From positions 2,397,001-2,461,000 of the forward strand of contig NZ_OY776414.1 in assembly GCF_963675585.1 (NCBI RefSeq): a DNA stretch of 64,000 nucleotides. Reading direction: 5' to 3'. The DNA is from an uncultured Draconibacterium sp. Lineage in GTDB: Bacteria; Bacteroidota; Bacteroidia; Bacteroidales; Prolixibacteraceae. The notes beneath the pieces were generated by a model. That model searched no databases. It was not told where the DNA came from and saw only the letters and a program-made list of their open reading frames with translations. Made by a program: the position numbers and the translations under genes. Shown here piece after piece: positions 18,439-27,033 of this stretch. Every line of letters begins with the position of its first letter. Positions within the stretch are counted from its first letter, which is position 1.

Positions 18439-18706
18439 AACATTAAACTCACAATTGTATTACCAACAAACACTTATGCTTAAAAACAGCATTGTTATTC
18501 AACATACTATTACAAAAATGCACCTGTCACACCCAATATAACTCATTGATTCAATGCACGTTTCACCCCTAAAAAAACCAAACAACACCATTCGAACAAA
18601 ATTTTCTTTGCTGACTTTTTTTCATGAAATTTATAAGCAAAATGATTAAACCTTTATTCTGCCTGAAAGACAGACAATAATTCAATCAACCAAAAAACTT
18701 TAACCC

Positions 18707-21403
18707 ATGGCTATCAAGAAGTTAGACAGTATTTTCAGACCTAAAAGAATTGCACTCATTGGTGTTTCAAATAATCCGGACAGTGTGGGAGGAATCACCC
18801 TTCGGAATCTTGTAGGAGGAGGTTTTAACGGGGTAGTGTATCCGGTAAATCCAAAACGTGAAGCTGTTTTTGGAATTCCGTGTTACCCCGATGTAAAAAG
18901 TTTGCCCAAAACTCCTGATCTGGCTGTAATTATGACCGCAGCAAAATGGGTTCCTCAACTGGTTCGGGATTGTGGTGAGGTCGGAATTCACGGATTGATT
19001 ATAATGTCGGCAGGTTTTAAGGAGTCCGGCGATGAAGGTAAAAAGCTGGAAGCACAGGTAAAAGCAGAAAAAGCAAGGTTTCCCGACATGCGTATTATAG
19101 GACCAAACTGTCTTGGAATTTTGGTTCCGGGATTAAATATGAATGTAAGTTTTGCAGCCGGAATGCCGAAAAAAGGACATGTGGCTTTTATTTCACAATC
19201 AGGAGCGCTTTGTACTTCGGTTCTCGATTGGGCTTACGAATCAAAGATTGGTTTTTCGCATTTTGTTTCCATCGGTAATTCAATGGATGTTAGTTTTGGC
19301 GATTTAATCGATTATTTTGGACAAGATCCCAATACAAAATCAATAGTTCTTTATGTTGAATCAATTGCCGATGCCCGCACGTTTATGTCGGCTGCCAGAG
19401 CTTTCTCACGCGAAAAACCAATTATAGTTTATAAATCCGGACGTTTCCCTGAATCGGCAGCAGCAGCGGCTTCTCACACCGGAGCAATGGCATCTGAAGA
19501 TTCGATTTATGATGCAGTATTCCGGCGCGCAGGATTGGCACGTGTATTCGATTTTGGAAATATATTTGATTTTACCGATTTGGTTGGCCGCCGAAGAATT
19601 CCAAAAGGAAACCGTTTGGCAATTGTTACAAACGCCGGTGGTCCGGGAGTTATGGCAACCGACTCGCTTATCTCTTTGGGTGGTAAACTGGTTCAACTCT
19701 CCGATGAAACCATGCAAAAATTAAACGATTACCTGCCTCCGTTCTGGTCGCACGGAAACCCGATCGATGTTTTGGGTGACGCAACGCCCGAACGTTTTGC
19801 CCGATCAACCGAAATTGTTTTGGAAGATGAAAATGTGGATGCAGTGCTTGTTTTGCTTACTCCACAAGCCATGACCGATCCAACTGCAACAGCACAAGCC
19901 ATTGCCGATATGTCGGTTAAAACCACAAAATCGATAATTGCAGGCTGGCTGGGAGGTGCCGGAATGCGCGAAGGAATTCAGATATTCAATAAAGCAGGCA
20001 TTTCTAGTTATGCGGCTCCCGAGCAGGCAATCAGGGCATTTATGACACTTTCTGATTATTCGATGAACCTGAAAAACCTGTACGAAACACCGCGAGAAGT
20101 TCCTGTTTCATTTGAATATGACCGTCATGAGCTGCGCAAAAAATACCTGAAAGAAGTTTTTCCAAAAGCCAAAATATTAAACGAAGACGATTCCAAGATG
20201 TTGGTAAACGACTATGGAATTGACACGACCCACCCTACTCCCGCAGCCACAGAAGACGAAGCAGTTGCCAGAGCAGAAGAAAAAGGATATCCGGTGGTTC
20301 TTAAGATTTATTCGCCCGACATTACACATAAATCAGACGTTGGCGGTGTTGCACTAAATATTAAAAACGAAGAAATGGTGCGGGCCACCTTCCGAAATAT
20401 GACCAAAACTGCTGCCGAAAAAATGCCAAATGCCAGAATTGATGGGGTAACTATTCAAAAAATGGTAGATAGCAAAGATGGCATTGAACTGATTATCGGG
20501 ACAAAAAAGGATCCGATTTTTGGTACAGTGATGTTAGTCGGTATGGGCGGAACAACTGCCGAATTATTTAAAGATAAACGTTTGGAATTTCCTCCGTTAA
20601 ACGAGCAATTGGCGCGACAAATGCTGGAATCTCTAAAAATATATCCACTGTTAACCGGCTGGCGTGGTGACACGCCAAAAAACATCGACAAACTGATTGA
20701 AGCTTTGATCCGTATGTCGTACCTGGCAGCCGACTATCCGGAGATTGAAGAACTGGATATTAATCCGCTGATAGTAACGCCAAAAGACGTAATTGCTCTC
20801 GATGCCAGAATTGTAGTTGACGAAGAATTAATGAAATCACCTGCCAAAGAATATTCTCACCTTATTTTACGGCCATACCCGGAAAGTTTAATCTCAAAAG
20901 CAGTTCTTAAAGACGGAACTTCAGTTTGCTTGCGCCCGATTCGCCCGGAAGACGAGCCAATGTGGCTTGAACTTTTAGGAAGCTGCTCGAAAGATGCGAT
21001 TTACCATCGTTTCCGCTACGATTTTTATTTCGATTCGCACGAAGTAGCGTCACAGTTCTGTTTTATTGATTACGATCGTGAAATTGCAATTGTTGCCGAA
21101 CACGAAAGAGAAGACGGAACAAAAGAATTGATCGGGGTTGGCCGCTTAATCGCTGATCCGGATGTGGAAGTAATGGAATATGCAATTCTTATTACCGATA
21201 AATGGCAGAAAAAAGAACTGGGCTATACACTTACTAATTATTGTTTAGGTATCGCAAAATCGAGAGGAATTAAAAAACTGGCAGCAGAAACAACACGGGA
21301 CAATAAACCAATGATTTCCGTTTTCAGAAAACTGAACTTCAAAATCAGGTTTAACGAAGACACAACTGTTTCTGTTACTAAACTTCTCGATTCGGATGAA
21401 TAA
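18707..21403 (+). CDS. Pat/ACD-type fusion: ADP-forming acyl-CoA synthetase domains plus C-terminal GNAT acetyltransferase
   Basis: The protein has 898 residues with the order CoA-binding (about 8-135), succinyl-CoA-ligase-like (about 150-450), ATP-grasp (about 490-715) and GNAT (about 728-895). This is the layout of Salmonella Pat / E. coli PatZ, which acetylates and inactivates Acs. Unlike what is reported for those enzymes, the phospho-histidine motif is intact here: SHTGAMASED with His at position 257, as in active ADP-forming acetyl-CoA synthetases. The ATP-grasp contains VVLKIYSPDITHKSDVGGV and ELDINPLIV. The GNAT acetyl-CoA loop reads KKELGYTL, a diverged form of the usual Q/RxxGxG/A. 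It may therefore be bifunctional: ATP-yielding or ATP-using acyl-CoA synthesis plus protein acetylation. It is followed 114 or 144 bp later by the sirtuin gene. Confidence 0.88.
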   Translation: MAIKKLDSIFRPKRIALIGVSNNPDSVGGITLRNLVGGGFNGVVYPVNPKREAVFGIPCYPDVKSLPKTPDLAVIMTAAKWVPQLVRDCGEVGIHGLIIMSAGFKESGDEGKKLEAQVKAEKARFPDMRIIGPNCLGILVPGLNMNVSFAAGMPKKGHVAFISQSGALCTSVLDWAYESKIGFSHFVSIGNSMDVSFGDLIDYFGQDPNTKSIVLYVESIADARTFMSAARAFSREKPIIVYKSGRFPESAAAAASHTGAMASEDSIYDAVFRRAGLARVFDFGNIFDFTDLVGRRRIPKGNRLAIVTNAGGPGVMATDSLISLGGKLVQLSDETMQKLNDYLPPFWSHGNPIDVLGDATPERFARSTEIVLEDENVDAVLVLLTPQAMTDPTATAQAIADMSVKTTKSIIAGWLGGAGMREGIQIFNKAGISSYAAPEQAIRAFMTLSDYSMNLKNLYETPREVPVSFEYDRHELRKKYLKEVFPKAKILNEDDSKMLVNDYGIDTTHPTPAATEDEAVARAEEKGYPVVLKIYSPDITHKSDVGGVALNIKNEEMVRATFRNMTKTAAEKMPNARIDGVTIQKMVDSKDGIELIIGTKKDPIFGTVMLVGMGGTTAELFKDKRLEFPPLNEQLARQMLESLKIYPLLTGWRGDTPKNIDKLIEALIRMSYLAADYPEIEELDINPLIVTPKDVIALDARIVVDEELMKSPAKEYSHLILRPYPESLISKAVLKDGTSVCLRPIRPEDEPMWLELLGSCSKDAIYHRFRYDFYFDSHEVASQFCFIDYDREIAIVAEHEREDGTKELIGVGRLIADPDVEVMEYAILITDKWQKKELGYTLTNYCLGIAKSRGIKKLAAETTRDNKPMISVFRKLNFKIRFNEDTTVSVTKLLDSDE

Positions 21404-21517
21404 AAACCTTTTATCATAAATATTGTTAGTGGCTGTATCAAAAGTTTCATTAATGTCGTCTGAATTTTTTCATCTTTTTCGAACGAAAAACAAGAAAATA
21501 CAAGGGCGGCAAGAACA

Positions 21518-22315
21518 ATGAAATTTCTGATGCAGCCAATTTTGAATATGAATTCTACTACACTTACAAAATCACTGATTGATAAGCTTTGGCAGGCATC
21601 TTTTCTCATCCGGAAAGCAAAATATGCAGTTGCATTTACCGGTGCAGGTATTTCTGTTGAAAGTGGAATTCCGCCTTTCAGGGGCGAAAACGGCCTTTGG
21701 AACACTACCGATCCTATTTTTCTCGAAATTGAGTTCTTTCGAAAAAAGCCCCTGCAATCGTGGCAAAAAATAAAAGAAATATTTTACGACAGTTTAGGTG
21801 ATGCCGAACCCAATATTGCACATAAAATACTGGCAAAAATGGAAGAACGGAGTTTTATAGAAACGGTTATTACCCAGAACATTGACCACTTGCACCAAAA
21901 AGCAGGTAGCCGTTATGTGTACGAAATACACGGCACCTACAAACAATTGATTTGTACCGAGTGCAGTTCGGAATACGACATGAGTTTTGCCGACCTGAAT
22001 TACCTTCCGCCAACTTGTTTTGTATGCAAAGGCATTTTAAAACCCGACATGGTTTTTTTTAACGAGCCGATTCCGGCATTTGCAAAAAAACGATCGTTCG
22101 AAGAAGCTTCAAAATGCGATGTTTTATTGATTATTGGAACCAATGCCGAGGTATTGCCTGCTGCCGACATTCCAGTTCGCGCCAAAGAAAACGGAGCCAA
22201 AATCATTGAAATCAACATAAAACCTTCGCATTTTACCAATACCGTTACCGATGTATTTATCGAAATGAAAGCTACTGAAGCGATGAGCGAAATTGGAAAA
22301 CTTCTGTATTTATAA
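21518..22315 (+). CDS. Sir2 family NAD-dependent protein deacylase (sirtuin, CobB-like)
   Basis: The protein has up to 265 residues with the sirtuin core: TGAGISVESGIPPFRG, TQNIDHLH, the catalytic histidine in YEIHGTY, and two CxxC pairs (CTEC, CFVC) for the structural zinc. It removes acetyl or other acyl groups from lysines using NAD+. The start is uncertain: ATG codons at 21518, 21530 and 21548 are all in frame, and the last fits the usual short N-terminal leader. It lies directly after the GNAT-bearing synthetase and in the same 8-kb block as acs, whose Lys601 is the expected target. Confidence 0.9.
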   Translation: MKFLMQPILNMNSTTLTKSLIDKLWQASFLIRKAKYAVAFTGAGISVESGIPPFRGENGLWNTTDPIFLEIEFFRKKPLQSWQKIKEIFYDSLGDAEPNIAHKILAKMEERSFIETVITQNIDHLHQKAGSRYVYEIHGTYKQLICTECSSEYDMSFADLNYLPPTCFVCKGILKPDMVFFNEPIPAFAKKRSFEEASKCDVLLIIGTNAEVLPAADIPVRAKENGAKIIEINIKPSHFTNTVTDVFIEMKATEAMSEIGKLLYL

Positions 22316-22350
22316 TCGGTATTACATCTTCATTCTTTTCCTCAAAAACT

Positions 22351-22358
22351 TATATTTG
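22351..22358 (+). promoter_or_regulatory. -10 box (TATATTTG) of the following lipoprotein gene
   Basis: An exact TAnnTTTG match, 23 nt upstream of the ATG at 22382. Confidence 0.5.
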
Positions 22359-22381
22359 CATTTCAATAAAAAAGTTATGAA

Positions 22382-23515
22382 ATGCTTAAAAAGCCTCTGT
22401 TTCTTCTACCAATACTGATTTTTGCACTTTCGTGTTCAACCGGTAAAAAAGCCTTGCAAAAAGGGAATTATTACCAGGCAATTGCACAGGCAGTTGACCG
22501 TTTAAAATCGGATCCCGACAATGAAAAGGCAAGTAAAGTTTTAAGAGAAGGTTATCCGCTTGCCATTGACTGGTCGCAGGAGGAGCTGGATTTTGCGCTT
22601 TCATCAAACAAAGCATTTAAATGGGAACAAACCATTGCTACCATGCAGCAGGTCAACCGTTTATCGGAAATCATTCGTAGTACCCCGGCTGCACGCAAAA
22701 TTATAAACGAGCCCAAAACCTACACTTCGGAATTAAAGATGGCCTACGAAAAAGCAGCTTCAGAAAGATATCAGGCAGGAATTTACCAGCTGGAACAAAA
22801 TTCGCGCGAGGCGGCACGCACTGCATTTGAACATTTCTACAAAGCCGACCAGTTTATTCCGGGCTACGAAAATGTGGTTCAGGAAATGGAAATTGCAAAA
22901 GACCTGGCTACTTACAAAGTAATAATTGAAGCCGCAACCGTTCAGTCGCGAACCTACAAAGTAACTTCTGAATTCTTTTACAACCAGGTTTTCGAATTTC
23001 TGCACAATAAATATCCAGAGCGTAGTTTTGTAAATTTCTACTCTCCACAGCAAGCCGAACGGTTTCAGATTTCGCAACCTGATTTTATTGTACAAATGGA
23101 GTTTTTCGATTTTTCGGTGGGAAATTTGGTGCGAAACGAAAAGGAAGAAGAACTGATAAAAAGAGTACAGGTTGAAACCAAAGATACCACCCGTGTGACT
23201 TACAAAACATATAAAGCCAAACTAAAAACTTTTTCCGACAAAGTGATTTCGGGAGGGCGGCTAAACTACCGGATTATTGATTTTCAGACCGATAATTTAT
23301 TACGCGACAAACTTATTCCCGGGTCATTTACCTGGGAAAACCAATACGCCATTTACGTGGGCGACAAACAAGCTTTAAGTGAAAAGCAGTACGAACTTAC
23401 ACGAAACAAAGCGTTGCCACTTCCACCGCATCAGGATTTATTCATTGAATTTACGCGGCCGATTTACGAAAATTTATGCGACGATCTTGATCGGTTTTTC
23501 AGAAGGTACCGTTAA
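22382..23515 (+). CDS. Conserved hypothetical lipoprotein, TPR-like N-terminal half
   Basis: This is a 377-residue protein with a classic lipoprotein signal (FLLPILIFALSCSTGKK, Cys at about residue 18). The following segments (KKALQKGNYYQAIAQAVDRLKSDPDNEKASKVL and the region around residues 125-160) look like tetratricopeptide-type helices. The C-terminal half is mixed alpha/beta and contains many charged residues. No enzyme motif is visible. It is probably an outer-membrane-anchored periplasmic protein of a family limited to Bacteroidota. It is transcribed alone from the TATATTTG box and lies 209 bp before the tricorn-like protease. The function is not known. Confidence 0.7.
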   Translation: MLKKPLFLLPILIFALSCSTGKKALQKGNYYQAIAQAVDRLKSDPDNEKASKVLREGYPLAIDWSQEELDFALSSNKAFKWEQTIATMQQVNRLSEIIRSTPAARKIINEPKTYTSELKMAYEKAASERYQAGIYQLEQNSREAARTAFEHFYKADQFIPGYENVVQEMEIAKDLATYKVIIEAATVQSRTYKVTSEFFYNQVFEFLHNKYPERSFVNFYSPQQAERFQISQPDFIVQMEFFDFSVGNLVRNEKEEELIKRVQVETKDTTRVTYKTYKAKLKTFSDKVISGGRLNYRIIDFQTDNLLRDKLIPGSFTWENQYAIYVGDKQALSEKQYELTRNKALPLPPHQDLFIEFTRPIYENLCDDLDRFFRRYR

Positions 23516-23724
23516 TGAAACAACGCAAAATCTTCTGCCCCGCCTGTGCTTATGTTCTTGTTTAAATCGAAAAATATTCCTACACTTATTTTTTCGTTTT
23601 TAATGGGCACATCCATAACTGTGATCCCTTTATTTTGAGAACAAAATCAACATTTTTAAGTTGTATTGGTAACTGCAAACACCAGTTAATCCGATATATT
23701 TTAAAATATTTAAATGATATTAAT

Positions 23725-26700
23725 ATGAAAGACATGATTACAAAAGCTTTATCATTGGTATTGTTTTTAGCATTGGCATTTCACACAAATGCTAAAAACG
23801 ATTCCAGATTATTACGTTTTCCCGACATCAACAACAATTTGGTTGCCTTTGTATACGCCGGCGATATTTGGACGGTGAGCTCAAATGGCGGCGATGCCAA
23901 ACGTTTAACTTCGCACGAAGGACTGGAACTTTTTCCTAAAATATCGCCCGACGGTGCTTTAATTGCCTTTTCGGCTGAATACTCAGGTTCGCGCCAAATA
24001 TTTGTAATGCCTGCCGAAGGTGGAACACCAAAACAGTTAACGTATTACAACTCGGTTGGACAAATGCCACCACGCGGAGGTTTCGACAATGTGGTTCTGG
24101 ACTGGACTCCTGACAGCAAAAATATTTTGATTCGAGCAAACCGGACTGAATTTGGAGAAAGAAGCGGTAAATATTTTTTAGTGAATGTTGATGGTGGCCT
24201 CGAACAGGAACTTCAAATCGTAAATGGAGGTTTTGCAGCACTTTCGCCCGACGCCAAAAAGATTTGTTTTACTCCGGTTGACCGCGAATTCCGCTCGTGG
24301 AAAAGATACAAAGGTGGGCGTGCCACCGAATTATGGGTGTACGATCTTGAAAAAGACAAGTCTGAACAAATCACTCATTTCGCAGGCTCAGACCAATGGC
24401 CGGTGTGGAATAATAACATGATTTATTTTGCTTCCGACCGCGATTTAAAATTCAATATTTACAGCTACAATACCGATACAAAAGAGGTAAAACAAATTAC
24501 CAACTTCACCGATTTTGATGTAATGTGGCCATCGGGCGAAAACGGACAGCTGATTTTTGAGAACGGAGGATTTTTGTATAAAACCAATCTAAAAACCGGT
24601 TCAACTGAGAAATTAAGCATCAACCTGAATTTCGATAATCCCAATGTTGTTCCATACTTTAAAAATGTAGCTGAAGATATTCACAGCTATTCGGTATCGC
24701 CAACTGCAAAACGAGCCTTATTGGATGCGCGTGGTGATATTTTTTCGGTTCCGGCTGAAAAAGGAATCATTCAAAACCTCACAAATACGCAGGGAGTACG
24801 GGAAATTTATCCCAGCTGGTCGCCCGATGGAAAGTACATTTCGTACTATTCGGATGCCACCGGCGAATATGAAATTTACCTGCTGGAAAACGTAAAAGGA
24901 GCCAAACCGAAACAACTTACAAAAAACTCATCTGCATGGAAATACGACAACGAATGGTCGCCTGACAGCAAATACCTGCTTTATTCCGACCGTACATTAA
25001 AACTTAAATTGGTTGATATTGAAACAGGAAAAGAAACAGCCATTACCAATGCGGCGCAGGACGAAATTCGCACCTATTCTTTTTCTCCCGACTCAAAATG
25101 GATCACCTACGAAAAAGAAGCCGATAACGGACAAGTGGCAGTATGGGTATACAACATTGCAGAAAAGCAAAACTTACAACTTACCGACAATACATTCAAC
25201 GACTTCTCCCCTGTTTTCTCCACTGATGGGAAATACATTTATTTCTTATCGAACCGCGATTTTAACATCGATTTTTCGAGTTTCGAATTTAATTATCTCT
25301 ACAACAATGCCACTCGCATTTACGCCATGATATTGCAAAAAGACGGCGAAAATATTTTTAAGTTCGAGAACGATACCGAAACCATCAAAGAAGAGAAAAA
25401 AGAAGATTCGGCGGAGAAAAAAGAAGAGAAAAAGGATACCGAAAAAGACATCGTTATTGATGTGGACGGAATAAACAACCGCATTGTAGCCATTCCGCTC
25501 AAAGCAGGAGATTACAATAATTTGGTAGCCGTTGAAGGTGGCTTTATGTACATCGCCGATGGCAAATTAACACGTTATACACTTTCCGATAAAAAGGAAG
25601 AAGTTATACTTGAAAAAGCGCGTCAGGCATTGGTATCGGCCGATGGTAAATCAATACTTTACCGCTCGGGCCGCGACTTTGGAATTACAGCGATTAAACC
25701 CGGACAAAAAGCCGATGCAGGTAAACTCGATCTGAAAGATCTGGAAATGAAAATTGACCCGCTTAAAGAATGGGAACAAATTTTTAACGATGGTTGGCGC
25801 ATCTACCGCGATTACTTTTATGTGAACAATCTGCATGGTGTTGACTGGAAAAATGTGGTTGAAAATTATTCAAAACTACTTCCTTATGTTGGTCACAGAA
25901 TGGATCTTGACTATATTTTTAGCGAAATTGTTTCGGAAGCAAACACCGGTCACTCTTACGTTAACTGGGGCGATTTTAAACAGGCCAAACGTGTTGAAGG
26001 CGGATTACTGGGCGCCCAACTTGTAGCCGACAAAAAAGCAAACCGCTATAAAATTGCCAAAATATACGAAGGCGAAAACTGGGACAAATCTTTACGCTCG
26101 CCGCTTACCGAGCAGGGAGTTGATGTAAACGAAGGCGATTACCTGATATCGTTAAACGGAAAGGAAGTTACACTTGCCGATAATCCGTATGAATGTTTGG
26201 AAAATACAGCCGGAAAACACTTCGAAATTGTGGTAAATACCGAAGCAAAAACGGATGGTGCCCGAACATCGATGATTGAGCCAATTACCAGCGAACTTGG
26301 ATTGATGTATTTAAACTGGGTAAACGAACGCCGCGCTTTGGTTGACAAACTTTCGGGTGGAAAAATCGGGTACATTCATGTGCCAAACACAGCCATCGAA
26401 GGTAACCACGAACTGTTTAAAGGAATGTATGCTTACCACAATAAAGAAGCACTTATTATCGACGACCGATACAATGGTGGCGGTTTTATTCCGGATGTAA
26501 TGGCCGATTTGCTCGACAGAAAAACACTTAGTTACTGGCAACGCAACGGACTTACACCAATGAAAACTCCGGCCATTGCACACGATGGTCCCAAAGTGAT
26601 GTTGATTAACGGTTATTCATCGTCGGGTGGAGATGCATTCCCTTACTATTTTAAAAAGAAAGGATTAGGCCAACTTATCGGGACCCGCACCTGGGGCGGT

Positions 26701-26991
26701 TTAGTTGGTATTTCGGGCAATGCACGCTTTGTTGACGGCGGTAGTTTTAACGTTCCGCGATTTGGTGTTTTCGACGAAAACGGAGACTGGATTATTGAAG
26801 GAATTGGCGTTTATCCAGACATTGAAGTGGTTGATAGACCGGAACAACTGGCAAAAGGTGAAGATCCTGGAATTGAAAAAGCTGTGGAAGTTCTGCTAAA
26901 AGAACTGGAAAAAAATCCATCTAAAAAAGTAAATGTTCCTGCAGCTCCTGACCGTTCTAAATGGATTGAAAAGGAAATAAAAAACAAATAA
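23725..26991 (+). CDS. Tricorn-type S41 family protease with N-terminal beta-propeller
   Basis: This is a 1088-residue secreted protease. I start at the ATG at 23725, which begins a signal peptide (MITKALSLVLFLALAFHTNA); the open frame reaches further back only through a TTG. Residues about 30-560 contain repeated TolB/WD40-like blades (SPDGALIAFSAEYSGSRQIF, WSPDGKYISYYSDATGEYEI). A Lys/Glu-rich linker follows near residues 560-590. After that come the core helical domain, a PDZ-like region (GDYLISLNGKEV) and the S41 catalytic domain with NGYSSSGGDAFPYYF around the nucleophile serine. Such enzymes degrade peptides in the periplasm. It is 42 bp upstream of the kinase/aminotransferase fusion and may be cotranscribed with it. 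Confidence 0.88.
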   Translation: MKDMITKALSLVLFLALAFHTNAKNDSRLLRFPDINNNLVAFVYAGDIWTVSSNGGDAKRLTSHEGLELFPKISPDGALIAFSAEYSGSRQIFVMPAEGGTPKQLTYYNSVGQMPPRGGFDNVVLDWTPDSKNILIRANRTEFGERSGKYFLVNVDGGLEQELQIVNGGFAALSPDAKKICFTPVDREFRSWKRYKGGRATELWVYDLEKDKSEQITHFAGSDQWPVWNNNMIYFASDRDLKFNIYSYNTDTKEVKQITNFTDFDVMWPSGENGQLIFENGGFLYKTNLKTGSTEKLSINLNFDNPNVVPYFKNVAEDIHSYSVSPTAKRALLDARGDIFSVPAEKGIIQNLTNTQGVREIYPSWSPDGKYISYYSDATGEYEIYLLENVKGAKPKQLTKNSSAWKYDNEWSPDSKYLLYSDRTLKLKLVDIETGKETAITNAAQDEIRTYSFSPDSKWITYEKEADNGQVAVWVYNIAEKQNLQLTDNTFNDFSPVFSTDGKYIYFLSNRDFNIDFSSFEFNYLYNNATRIYAMILQKDGENIFKFENDTETIKEEKKEDSAEKKEEKKDTEKDIVIDVDGINNRIVAIPLKAGDYNNLVAVEGGFMYIADGKLTRYTLSDKKEEVILEKARQALVSADGKSILYRSGRDFGITAIKPGQKADAGKLDLKDLEMKIDPLKEWEQIFNDGWRIYRDYFYVNNLHGVDWKNVVENYSKLLPYVGHRMDLDYIFSEIVSEANTGHSYVNWGDFKQAKRVEGGLLGAQLVADKKANRYKIAKIYEGENWDKSLRSPLTEQGVDVNEGDYLISLNGKEVTLADNPYECLENTAGKHFEIVVNTEAKTDGARTSMIEPITSELGLMYLNWVNERRALVDKLSGGKIGYIHVPNTAIEGNHELFKGMYAYHNKEALIIDDRYNGGGFIPDVMADLLDRKTLSYWQRNGLTPMKTPAIAHDGPKVMLINGYSSSGGDAFPYYFKKKGLGQLIGTRTWGGLVGISGNARFVDGGSFNVPRFGVFDENGDWIIEGIGVYPDIEVVDRPEQLAKGEDPGIEKAVEVLLKELEKNPSKKVNVPAAPDRSKWIEKEIKNK

Positions 26992-27033
26992 AAGAAAGCA
27001 CTGCTCTAAAATTCTGTCTCTAAAAAATAAAAA

